Source: Amycolatopsis japonica (GTDB taxonomy: Bacteria > Actinomycetota > Actinomycetes > Mycobacteriales > Pseudonocardiaceae). From it: DNA of 64,000 nucleotides. The translations under genes and the position numbers were made by a program. This document shows, piece by piece, positions 50,052-57,456 of the stretch. The stretch is taken from contig NZ_CP008953.1 in assembly GCF_000732925.1 (NCBI RefSeq), positions 2,542,001 to 2,606,000 of the forward strand, read 5' to 3'. Positions within the stretch are counted from its first letter, which is position 1, and the number at the start of each line of letters is the position of its first letter. A model generated the notes under the pieces. It was not told the DNA's origin, made no database searches, and saw nothing but the letters and a program-made list of their open reading frames with translations.

Positions 50052-51482
50052 TCAGCCGGCCTTCGGTGAACTGGCCGATTCGGCGAGCGCCAGCTCCGTC
50101 ATCCGCTTCTTGTCGGGTTTTCCGTTGCGGTTCAGCGGAAACCGGTCGACGACCCGGATGCGGTCCGGTCGCTCGAACTCCGGCAGTACTTCGGCGATAC
50201 GCGTACGCCAGTGCCTGCCGTCGTGGCCGAGCGGGTCTTCGACGAAGAACGCCAGCTGACAGCCGCGCCGTTCGTCCGGCAGCGCGATGATCTTGACCGG
50301 GCACAGCGCTTCGGTGACCTTGTGCTCGATGATCTCCGGATAGAGTGTGTGTCCCTTGCGGTGCACGGCGAACTTGCGGCCCACCACGAACAGATTGTCG
50401 TTCTCGTCCAGGTAACCGAAGTCGCCGGTGTGCCGCCAACCCTGCTCCGCAGGCTCCAGCGAGCCGTCCGCGGCGAGGTAGCCCGCCATCATGTCGGGGC
50501 AGTGCATCACGATCTCGCCGGTCTGCCCGGCGGGCAGCGAGTTGCCTTCGTCGTCGAGGATCCGCAGTTCGTGCCCGGGGAGCGCGCGGCCGCAGCCGAC
50601 CGGGTTCTCCGGCGTCGCGAACGCGAGGTTGCCCAGTTCCGTGCTGCCGTAGCTGTCCAGCAATGGCAGGCCGAACCACGCGACGTAGTCTTCGCTGAGC
50701 GTCGAGCCCAGGGGAGCGGCGCCGCTGCAGAACATCCGCACACCCGCGAGATCGAGGCCGTAGCGGGGATTGCGCTTCACGATGTTGAGGATGCTCTGGT
50801 ACGTGGACGGAGTGCCGTCGGTCACGGTCACCCCGCACTGGCCCGCCATCCGCAGCGCGCGGTCGATCCGCCGGTACGGCGCCACCACGAGCGAGCAGCG
50901 CACCAGCCACGCGATCAGCACCATCGACAGACCGTACTGGTGGGAAAAGGGCAGCATCGGCATCAGCACGTCGCCCGAGTGGTGGCCGACCTGGTCGGCG
51001 TTGCGCTGGAGGTTCTTCAGGAACCGTCCGCCGTTCTTGACCACGCCCTTGGGCACTCCGGTCGATCCGGAGGAGTACATGATCAGCCCGTCCGGCAGCT
51101 CGCACCACGGCTCCACCCGCAGCTCCGGATCGCGGGTGGCCTGGGACGCCCCGGCGACGAGCAATTCGTAGAGCAGAGTGTGCGGGCCGTCGGTGACCAA
51201 CGGCGCGTCCTCGTCGACCAGGCTGATCTTGACCCCGGCCTGGTTGCAGACCCGCTGGGTTTCGGCGGCGTTCTCCTGCTGGTCGACGAGCACGATGCTC
51301 GCGCCGACATGCATCAGGGCCAGCAGGGTCGTCACGTAGGCGGCCGAGTTCCCGGCCTTCAGCATCACCCTGGTCGCGGGTGTCACGCCACGCTCCCGGA
51401 GGGACTCCGCCACCCCCAGTGCGCTGTGTTCGAGTTCGTCGAACGTCTGCAAGGAATCGAGGGCGAAGAGTCTCGCGGACAT
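50052..51482 (-). CDS. Stand-alone adenylating enzyme (ANL superfamily), possibly amino-acid specific, VinM-like
   Basis: A 476-residue AMP-binding enzyme. The start is ATG 51482, preceded by AAAGGGGA at good spacing; a longer frame upstream would cover the neighbouring small gene. Core motifs are visible: YSSGSTGVPKGV (phosphate loop), SYGSTE, RHTGDFGYL, GRKFAVHRKG (hinge) and the catalytic Lys region NRNGKPDKK. There is no carrier or condensation domain, so it must load a separate ACP or make a free acyl adenylate. Next to the VinK-like acyltransferase it is best read as the enzyme that caps the beta-aminoacyl starter with a small amino acid such as Ala. An ordinary acyl-CoA ligase cannot be excluded. 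Confidence 0.75.
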   Translation of the reverse strand: MSARLFALDSLQTFDELEHSALGVAESLRERGVTPATRVMLKAGNSAAYVTTLLALMHVGASIVLVDQQENAAETQRVCNQAGVKISLVDEDAPLVTDGPHTLLYELLVAGASQATRDPELRVEPWCELPDGLIMYSSGSTGVPKGVVKNGGRFLKNLQRNADQVGHHSGDVLMPMLPFSHQYGLSMVLIAWLVRCSLVVAPYRRIDRALRMAGQCGVTVTDGTPSTYQSILNIVKRNPRYGLDLAGVRMFCSGAAPLGSTLSEDYVAWFGLPLLDSYGSTELGNLAFATPENPVGCGRALPGHELRILDDEGNSLPAGQTGEIVMHCPDMMAGYLAADGSLEPAEQGWRHTGDFGYLDENDNLFVVGRKFAVHRKGHTLYPEIIEHKVTEALCPVKIIALPDERRGCQLAFFVEDPLGHDGRHWRTRIAEVLPEFERPDRIRVVDRFPLNRNGKPDKKRMTELALAESASSPKAG

Positions 51483-51498
51483 GGGATTCCCCTTTCTC

Positions 51499-51708
51499 TC
51501 ACTCGGCGATCTTGGTGCGGCCAGACCACCGGAAGACGGCGACGACCTCTTGACCGTCCTTTTGGAATTCCCCGGCGTGGGAAAAGTGCTCGTAGCCACC
51601 GTCGACGCAGATCTTCAAGTCCTGGTCCAGGTCCTCGACCTTCTGGTAGGACTCCAGATCCGCCGACCGCGCGCGGGATCCGGTGGGATCGATTCTGATG
51701 TGCACCAC
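51499..51708 (-). CDS. Small conserved protein resembling DUF5988
   Basis: The protein is 69 residues from GTG 51708, which lies 8 bases after a strong AAAGGAG (51723-51717); the in-frame GTG at 51726 overlaps that site and is rejected. It sits between the thioesterase and adenylating genes with 14 and 16 intervening bases, so it is cotranscribed. Features are GGYEHF in the middle and a C-terminal RWSGRTKIAE, reminiscent of DUF5988 proteins found in actinomycete NRPS/PKS clusters. It has no DSL serine motif, so it is not a carrier protein. It may be a helper of the adenylating enzyme; the function is unknown. Confidence 0.6.
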   Translation of the reverse strand: MVHIRIDPTGSRARSADLESYQKVEDLDQDLKICVDGGYEHFSHAGEFQKDGQEVVAVFRWSGRTKIAE

Positions 51709-51722
51709 GGAAGGGGCTCCTT

Positions 51723-52487
51723 TCACTGGGTGACGCGGAGGTCGGACGGCCGCAAGGCGTCCGAGATGGCCCCGATCACGGCCGGGGCGTGGGTGTTCAG
51801 ATAGAAATGCCCGCCGGGATACGTGGTCAGGGTGAACCGCCCGGACGTGTGCGTTGCCCAGTCGCGGACTTCGTCGACGGTCGCCTTCGGGTCGTTTTCG
51901 CCGACGTGGGCGTGAATCGGGGTCCGCAGTAGGGGCCCCGGCGTGTATCGGTAGGTCTCCGCGGCGGTGTAGTCCGTACGGATCGAGGGCAGCACCATTT
52001 CCAGGATCGCTTCGTCCTCGAAGATCTGGGCGTCGGTACCGCCGAGTTCCTTCACGGCGGCGATGAGTCCCGCGTCGTCGCGCCGGTGAACCGTCTCGTC
52101 GCGAGCGCGGCTGGGCGCCACACGGCCGGAGACGAACAGCGCGTGGGGCCGCACGTCACCGGCTTCGAGCCGGCGGGCGACCTCGAAGCCGAGTGACGCG
52201 CCCATGCTGTGACCGAAAAGGACGGTCGGCCGGTCCAGCCACGGCAGGAGCGCCTCGGTGACACCGTCGGCCAGTTCGGCGATGGTGGCGAGCCCCGGTT
52301 CGCGACGCCGGTCCTGGCGTCCGGGGTACTGGATCGCGAGTACGTCGGCGGAGGGGCTCAACGCCCTTGAGACCGGGAAGAAATAGCTCGCGGAACCTCC
52401 CGCGTGCGGGAAACAGACCAGACGGAAGGGCGCGTCGTCCGCGGGATGGAACCTGCGTACCCAGAGTCCTTCGTCGTTGCCTGCCAC
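51723..52487 (-). CDS. Type II thioesterase
   Basis: This 254-residue alpha/beta hydrolase starts at GTG 52487 with a near-perfect AGGAGG site. FPHAGGS and the nucleophile elbow GHSMG (Ser94) are typical of discrete thioesterases of PKS and NRPS pathways, as are the late GENDP and GGHFYL motifs for Asp and His. Its role is to remove stalled or wrong acyl groups from carrier proteins. It is the first gene of the minus-strand starter operon, under a promoter that shares its TAGGGG element with PKS gene 3. Confidence 0.92.
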   Translation of the reverse strand: MAGNDEGLWVRRFHPADDAPFRLVCFPHAGGSASYFFPVSRALSPSADVLAIQYPGRQDRRREPGLATIAELADGVTEALLPWLDRPTVLFGHSMGASLGFEVARRLEAGDVRPHALFVSGRVAPSRARDETVHRRDDAGLIAAVKELGGTDAQIFEDEAILEMVLPSIRTDYTAAETYRYTPGPLLRTPIHAHVGENDPKATVDEVRDWATHTSGRFTLTTYPGGHFYLNTHAPAVIGAISDALRPSDLRVTQ

Positions 52488-52533
52488 CCGGCCACCTCCT
52501 GCGTCGGCGACGGGCGGATCGCCCGTCCCACCG

Positions 52534-52589
52534 AGCGTGCGGGCGGCCGGACCGGCCGGACAACCCCTACCGACCCGGCGTGGCCCCTA
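52534..52589 (-). promoter_or_regulatory. Candidate promoter of the thioesterase/starter operon
   Basis: On the minus strand TAGGGG begins at 52589 and again 20 bases on at 52569, where it continues as TAGGGGTTGTCCG (52569-52557). TTGTCC (52563-52558) would be the -35; a weak CACGCT lies 18 bases on at 52539-52534. The motif ends 69 bases before the GTG start, against 72 for the same motif before PKS gene 3. Operator function is inferred from this match. Confidence 0.55.
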
Positions 52590-52615
52590 TCGCGCCTCCT
52601 GAACGAACAGGCCGA

Positions 52616-53212
52616 TCAACGGGCGATGGAGACGGCGAAGGGGGTGAAACCGTTGCGGCGCAGGACATGGGGGACGACGAGGACCATGGCTTCGGTCGCG
52701 CGGGCGGTGGTGATGTCGCCGAGGTCTTCGATCCAGCCTGGATCCCAGCCCAGGTCGCCGAGGAGTCCGGCGACGGTTTTCTTGGCCTGTTCGTCGTTTC
52801 CGGACAGATAGGCGGTGGGCGGGGTCCTCAGCGCGCCGGGGTCGGTCATGACCGTGAACAGCATGGTGTTGAGGGTCTTGACGACCTGGGTGCCGGGCAG
52901 GGCGTCCTGGAGCTGCTCGGCGAGACTGCCGCCGGGGTAGCACAGATCGCCGGGCAGGCCGTCTGCCGCGTCGTGGGTGGCGTTGGAGACGTCGACGAGG
53001 ATCTTGCCCGCGAGTTCGGCTCGCAGCGCGGTGAGCCGCTCCAGTGTGGTGTCGCCGGGGGTCGCGTTGATGACGATGTCCGCGCCACCGGCGACGGTGG
53101 CGTGATCGCCGTTCCCGCGGCGGCCGAGAGTGACCTGGTGGCCCGATGCGGCCAGCGCGCGGGCGAGGTTGGTGCCGACACGGCCGGCGCCCAGGATGCC
53201 GATGGTGGTCAT
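52616..53212 (-). CDS. NAD(P)-binding reductase of the F420-dependent NADP oxidoreductase type
   Basis: A 198-residue Rossmann protein from ATG 53212 after AAGGGAG. The N-terminal GILGAGRVGTNLARAL is the dinucleotide loop, followed by TLGRRG, which suggests NADP(H), and INATPGDT. VKTLNTM and the family-type C-terminal half resemble NADPH:F420 reductase-like proteins (NAD-binding 2 family). The substrate is unknown. It lies 26 bases after the phosphatase-like gene on the same strand and probably shares its LysR-controlled promoter. Confidence 0.8.
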   Translation of the reverse strand: MTTIGILGAGRVGTNLARALAASGHQVTLGRRGNGDHATVAGGADIVINATPGDTTLERLTALRAELAGKILVDVSNATHDAADGLPGDLCYPGGSLAEQLQDALPGTQVVKTLNTMLFTVMTDPGALRTPPTAYLSGNDEQAKKTVAGLLGDLGWDPGWIEDLGDITTARATEAMVLVVPHVLRRNGFTPFAVSIAR

Positions 53213-53237
53213 GGCGTGGTGCTCCCTTGTGGACCGG

Positions 53238-54047
53238 TCAGAGCGGGGAAAGGACGTCGAGCGCGGCGGCGTGGACGCGGGGAGCGGCGGCGAGGAAGTC
53301 ACGGCTGCCCGCCTTCCAGGGCTTGCCGTCCAGGTCGGTGACGGTGCCGCCGGCTTCGGCGACCAGGAGGGCGCCGGCGACGAGACCGGAGCGGACGTCG
53401 GAGAACTGCCAGAAGGCGTCCATGCGCCCGGCGGCGACGTGGATGAGTTGCAGGGTGGCCGGAACGGACACGCGTACGACGAGGCCGGCGGTGAGCATGG
53501 CGGTGACCGATTCGCCGATCCGGCGGAAGGTGTCGGTGCTCTCGCCGGGCCGGGCCTGCCCGGTGCCGATCAGCGCGGCACCCAGGTCGGCCTTGGCGGA
53601 GACGGTCAGGGGGCGGCCGTCGAGATGGGCGCCGCCACCGGCGGTGGCCGTGTACGTGTCGCCGCTCAGCGGAAGGTGCACGACGGTGAGGATGGGCTGG
53701 TTGTCACGCACCAGGGTGGCGGTGACGGCCCAGTCCGGCATGCCGTGGACGTGATTGATGTTGCCCTCGGCCGGATCGACGACCCACCACTCGCCGGGCG
53801 GGAGCGCTCCGCCCGCGAGTTCGTCCTCCACCCACTGGGAACCCGGCCTCGCCGCCAGCAGCGGCTCACGCATGACGGCGAGGACCGCTTCGTCATTCGA
53901 GTAGATCTCGCCGACGACCTCCGCCAGGGTTACGCCCCGGGCGTGGGTCGTGTAGCGCTCCCGCAAGGTCTTTCCCGCGTCCTTCACGATGGCGGTCACC
54001 GCGGGCAGCAAGGTCGTCCGGAGGTCGGTGGGCATGGCTGTACTCAT
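53238..54047 (-). CDS. Inositol-monophosphatase-like protein with altered metal motif
   Basis: A 269-residue protein from ATG 54047 after AAGGAG. The fold signature is WVVDPAEGNINHVHG (residues 88-102), against the classic WVIDPIDGTTNFVHG: the second metal-binding Asp is Glu94 and the following Thr is Asn96. The upstream acidic motif reads WVEDE (73-77), and the late motif is SDVRSG in place of WDxAAG. It may still bind metal with changed specificity, or have lost phosphatase activity. It is divergent from a LysR gene and leads a two-gene operon with the reductase. Confidence 0.8.
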   Translation of the reverse strand: MSTAMPTDLRTTLLPAVTAIVKDAGKTLRERYTTHARGVTLAEVVGEIYSNDEAVLAVMREPLLAARPGSQWVEDELAGGALPPGEWWVVDPAEGNINHVHGMPDWAVTATLVRDNQPILTVVHLPLSGDTYTATAGGGAHLDGRPLTVSAKADLGAALIGTGQARPGESTDTFRRIGESVTAMLTAGLVVRVSVPATLQLIHVAAGRMDAFWQFSDVRSGLVAGALLVAEAGGTVTDLDGKPWKAGSRDFLAAAPRVHAAALDVLSPL

Positions 54048-54153
54048 GGCGTACTCCTTGGGATTCGGGCTTTTTTCCAGCCCCGTGATTCCCAAGGTAG
54101 AGAGCGCGGCCATTAACGACAAGTGCATGTTCCGCACTTATATAGTTACCGCC
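54048..54153. promoter_or_regulatory. Divergent LysR/phosphatase promoter region
   Basis: AAGTGC (54121-54126) and GCACTT (54134-54139) form an inverted repeat, containing TGC-N7-GCA, 14 bases before the LysR start. This is the shape of a LysR operator. A second inverted repeat, CCTTGGGA (54056-54063) and TCCCAAGG (54090-54097), spans the leader and ribosome binding site of the phosphatase gene. A small hairpin (GGGCT / AGCCC, 54067-54083) lies inside it. Confidence 0.55.
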
Positions 54154-55059
54154 ATGCAACTGGATTTGAACCTGCTCACCGCGCTCGACGCCCTGCTGGA
54201 AGAGGGGAGCGTGGCCGGGGCCGCGGCTCGGCTTCACGTCACCGCACCGGCGATGAGCCGTTCCCTGGGCCGTATCCGCAAAGCGACCGGCGACGAGATC
54301 CTGGTCCGCACCGGACGCCACATGACCCCCACCACCCGCGCGGTGGCCATGCGGACCGAGGTCCACGCCCTGGTGCGGCAGGCACATCAGTTGCTGTCGG
54401 CTCAGGCAGAACTCGACCTGGCGACGCTGGAGCGGGTGTTCACCGTCCGCTGGCACGACGCGCTCACCGCCGCCTGCGGAACCGCCCTGATCGCCGCGGT
54501 GCACCGCCAGGCCCCCGGTGTCCGGCTGCGTCTCACCGCCGAACCCGGCGACGACACCCCCGAGCTGCGTCGCGGCGAGGTCGATCTCGCCTCCGGCACG
54601 GGCCCGCCGTCCCTGCCCGACATCCGCCACCACCTCATCGGCCACGACCGGCTCGCCGTCGCCGTCCGGCCGGGGCACCCGCTCGCCGAACAGCCCATGA
54701 CCGCCGAGGCCTACGCGGCCGCCGAACACCTCACCGTCTCCCGGCGCGGGCGCCTGCGCGACCGGATCGACGACGTCCTCGCCACCCTCGGCCACGAGCG
54801 CCGTGTGATCGCCTCCGCCCCCACCACGGCCACCGCGCTGCAGCTCGCCCGCGACACCGACCTCGTGGTCACCCTGCCCGACGCGGTCACCCGGGCCGCC
54901 CGCGAGCAACTCGGCTTGATCACCCTGCCGCTACCGCTGCAAATGCCCGACGTGCCTCTGCACCTGCTCTGGCATCAGCGGCACCACAACGATCCCGCCC
55001 ACGTCTGGCTGCGCGAAACAGCCACCGCAACCCTTCAAGACCTGCTCGCTCCGGGCTGA
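54154..55059 (+). CDS. LysR-family transcriptional regulator
   Basis: A 301-residue protein from ATG 54154. Residues 1-60 are a winged helix-turn-helix (LNLLTALDALLEEGSVAGAAARLHVTAPAMSRSLGRIR), then a substrate-binding domain. It is transcribed away from the phosphatase/reductase pair, which it most likely controls. No ring-substrate or amino acid specificity can be read from the sequence. It ends 5 bases before the convergent RibD-type gene. Confidence 0.9.
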   Translation: MQLDLNLLTALDALLEEGSVAGAAARLHVTAPAMSRSLGRIRKATGDEILVRTGRHMTPTTRAVAMRTEVHALVRQAHQLLSAQAELDLATLERVFTVRWHDALTAACGTALIAAVHRQAPGVRLRLTAEPGDDTPELRRGEVDLASGTGPPSLPDIRHHLIGHDRLAVAVRPGHPLAEQPMTAEAYAAAEHLTVSRRGRLRDRIDDVLATLGHERRVIASAPTTATALQLARDTDLVVTLPDAVTRAAREQLGLITLPLPLQMPDVPLHLLWHQRHHNDPAHVWLRETATATLQDLLAPG

Positions 55060-55064
55060 TTCCG

Positions 55065-55646
55065 TCAGCGGCGTACCCGGTAGCGCAGGTGAAGCACTCG
55101 GTTGCCTTGAAGCACCACCTCGGGATCCTCCAGCAGATGCTGCGCGTGGACCGACCCGAAGAAGCGCCTCCCGGACCCGAACACGACGGGTACGACGTCC
55201 ATGCGCACCTCGTCGACCAGACCCGCGGCGAGTGCCTGGCCACCGACGTCGCCTGCCGCGATCTCGACGACGCGGTCACCCGCGAGTTCCTGCGCCTTGG
55301 CAACGGCTGCCTCGATGCCGTCGACGAAGTGGAACGGCGCGCCGGGATCCCAGCCCTCGGGCGCGGGCCGATGCGTCACGACGACCACGTGGTCGATCCC
55401 GCTCGGCGGCTTCCCGTCCCAGCCGTCGGTCAGATCGAAGACGCGGCGGCCGGCGATCGTCACCCCGATCTCGTCCCAGTACTGCCGGGTGTAGTCGTAG
55501 GACGCTCGCGACACCTTGAGCACGCCGCTCTCGTCCAACGGGACGTCACCGCCGGTCAACCAGTCGAACAGCGGTCCGGGCTGGTCGTTCTCGTCCGCGA
55601 CGAAGCCGTCCACCGACACCGAGCTGTACATGACCACCTTGCCCAC
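55065..55646 (-). CDS. RibD C-terminal / dihydrofolate-reductase-like protein
   Basis: A 193-residue protein from GTG 55646 after AAAGGAGGG. The start VVMYSSVSVDGFVA, the middle IAGRRVFDLTDGWDG and the late VDEVRMDVVPVVFGSGRRFF are typical of the RibD_C/DHFR-like family common in actinomycetes. It probably binds NADPH; the substrate is unknown. It is the last of four minus-strand genes spanning 55065-58095. Confidence 0.88.
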   Translation of the reverse strand: MGKVVMYSSVSVDGFVADENDQPGPLFDWLTGGDVPLDESGVLKVSRASYDYTRQYWDEIGVTIAGRRVFDLTDGWDGKPPSGIDHVVVVTHRPAPEGWDPGAPFHFVDGIEAAVAKAQELAGDRVVEIAAGDVGGQALAAGLVDEVRMDVVPVVFGSGRRFFGSVHAQHLLEDPEVVLQGNRVLHLRYRVRR

Positions 55647-55710
55647 GGGCCCTCCTTTGCTTCGAGGGCCCCGAAACTAGCGTGCCGTGAGCCGCCGCGC
55701 TTGTAAGAAA

Positions 55711-56550
55711 TCAATCGGCGGGCAGAGGCCAGCTGTCCAGCACATGGCCGGGATGTTCGCGGTGGAACCGTCGCCGGACCTCGAGGTAGCGGGTCGGCGT
55801 GAGCCCGGTGAACGCCCGGAACTCGTGGCTGAAGTGGGCCTGGTCGAAATACCCGGCGCCATGGGCGAGTTCGCCCCAGTCGATCGGTTCGGCGGGGTCG
55901 ATCCCGAACACGGTGGCGGTGAAACGGTAGGTGCGGGCGAGCCGCTTCGGCGTGACCCCGATGAGTTCCTTGAACCGCTGTGCCAGATGGGTGCCGCTGA
56001 CCCCGGCCGCCGCGCTCAGATCGCCGATCGCCACCGCCCCGCCGGTCGTCGCGATGGCGTCGCTCATCCGGCGGACCAGCTCCAGGCCGGAGGGCTCGCG
56101 CAGCCGTCGCGTCAGCTCCTCTTCAAGCAGCGTCAGCATCTCGTGCGGTCCGGGCGCCGAGGCCAGGCGGTCCCGCAGCTCGGCGACGGCGGACCGTCCC
56201 CAAACCTGCTCCAGCGTCACCGGCCGGTCGCACAGCTCGGCCGCGGGCATCGGGAGGAACGACGCCGGTCCCCACGGCTTGAAGTGCACGCCGACGGACC
56301 GGCTGCGGCGTGGGTAGCCGAACTCGTACGCGCGGGTGGGCATGGTGATCACGCAGCCGTCGGCGTACCCGGCCGTCTCGATGTCGGCGCCGGCGCGGAC
56401 GCGGAACGGCGCCCCGAGGTTGACGATGAGCAGCGCAGAGGGCGACGGCGGCAACGTCAGCCGGGCGTAGGGCGGCGCGCCCTCCAGGTAGTAGAGGTCG
56501 TCGATCAGCCCGTCCAGGGGCGGACGCGGCACTCTGGACACGTACTCCAC
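55711..56550 (-). CDS. AraC-family transcriptional regulator
   Basis: A 279-residue protein from GTG 56550. The N-terminal half is a cupin-like sensor segment (YYLEGAPPYARLTLPPSP, then VGVHFKPWGPASFL), as in DUF6597-type regulators. The C-terminal hundred residues hold two helix-turn-helix units (LSAAAGVSGTHLAQRFKELIGVTPKRLAR and GYFDQAHFSHEFRAFTGLTPTRYL). The target is unknown; the MBL-fold hydrolase gene lies 40 bases upstream on the same strand. Confidence 0.9.
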   Translation of the reverse strand: MEYVSRVPRPPLDGLIDDLYYLEGAPPYARLTLPPSPSALLIVNLGAPFRVRAGADIETAGYADGCVITMPTRAYEFGYPRRSRSVGVHFKPWGPASFLPMPAAELCDRPVTLEQVWGRSAVAELRDRLASAPGPHEMLTLLEEELTRRLREPSGLELVRRMSDAIATTGGAVAIGDLSAAAGVSGTHLAQRFKELIGVTPKRLARTYRFTATVFGIDPAEPIDWGELAHGAGYFDQAHFSHEFRAFTGLTPTRYLEVRRRFHREHPGHVLDSWPLPAD

Positions 56551-56590
56551 GCGTCAAGCATCGCCGACGTTCGCCGGTATCGCCTTCGTT

Positions 56591-57409
56591 TCAGCCGAGA
56601 TGGTCGTTCGCGCCACTGACCCACGCGACGTAACGCTCGGCCGAGCGCCGCACGGCGCCCTGCGCGTCAGCCTGCAGAGTGGCGCCCGTCAGCGCGTAGA
56701 GCCGGTCGAACTCGTAGGGCTCCAGCCGGTCGAGGAGTCGCTCGACCAGACCGGCAGAGAGCGGGATCTGGTTGGGATAACTGCGCATGAAGGTCACCCA
56801 GCCCGCCGCGGCCACCGGCACGATGGTGTCGCCCACCAGCAACGAGCCGCCGTTCGCGGCGACGTGGGCGACCGCGGCGCCGGGGAAGTGGCCGCCCGCT
56901 TCGACGAGCGTGACGCCGGGCAGGATCTCTTCGGTACCACGCCATTCGCGGATCACCGGATCCTCCCGCCGCACCCACCGCCGGTCGGCGGAGTGCACGA
57001 GGACCGGCACGTTCCCGAGGTGATGGCTCAGGCTCACCTGCGAGCCGTACATATGCGGGTGGCTCGCCACGATCGCGGCCGCCCCGCCGAGTTCGGCGAT
57101 CTTGTCGAGCAGGGGCTCGTCGAGCGCGTTCGGCGGATCCCACAGCAAGTTGCCCTGATCGGTCTGGACGACGTACGTCCATTGACCGATCGAGAATTCC
57201 GGCTCGCGGTGCAGGCGGTGGATGCCCGGCTCCGGCTGTTCGTGGACCAGCTTGTGCGGATCCGCGGCGAGCTCGTCCGCGGTGGTCCAGGATTGGCCGG
57301 AAGCGCGGACGTACTGGCGTTCGTCCGCGCAGATCCGGCAGATCCCGGCCGGAGGCGCGGCGGTGTCGGGGTGCTCGACGCCGCAGGTCGCACAGATCCA
57401 GATCGTCAT
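56591..57409 (-). CDS. MBL-fold metallo-hydrolase-like protein with N-terminal zinc ribbon
   Basis: A 272-residue protein from ATG 57409. Residues 6-27 hold CATC and CRIC, a likely zinc ribbon. The hydrolase part begins near residue 70 (FSIGQWTYVVQTDQGNLLWD). The first metal motif reads SHPHMYG, so the second half of HxHxDH is missing, while GHFPG supplies the next His and LVGDTI the Asp. It probably binds one metal or is a divergent hydrolase. The substrate is unknown. Confidence 0.8.
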   Translation of the reverse strand: MTIWICATCGVEHPDTAAPPAGICRICADERQYVRASGQSWTTADELAADPHKLVHEQPEPGIHRLHREPEFSIGQWTYVVQTDQGNLLWDPPNALDEPLLDKIAELGGAAAIVASHPHMYGSQVSLSHHLGNVPVLVHSADRRWVRREDPVIREWRGTEEILPGVTLVEAGGHFPGAAVAHVAANGGSLLVGDTIVPVAAAGWVTFMRSYPNQIPLSAGLVERLLDRLEPYEFDRLYALTGATLQADAQGAVRRSAERYVAWVSGANDHLG

Positions 57410-57456
57410 GAGTCCAGCATGGAATCTCCAGTTCGCTGGAGGTCAAGACGTCCGGT

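Noticed and set aside
50047..51108. Long N-terminal extension of the discrete acyltransferase
   Set aside because: The extension is antisense-frame noise over the adenylating gene; the conserved AT start TALIFPGM begins just after GTG 50046.
51499..51726. Small gene considered as a discrete ACP (VinL) or an MbtH protein
   Set aside because: No DSL/DSx serine motif for phosphopantetheine and none of the Trp-rich MbtH signatures are present.
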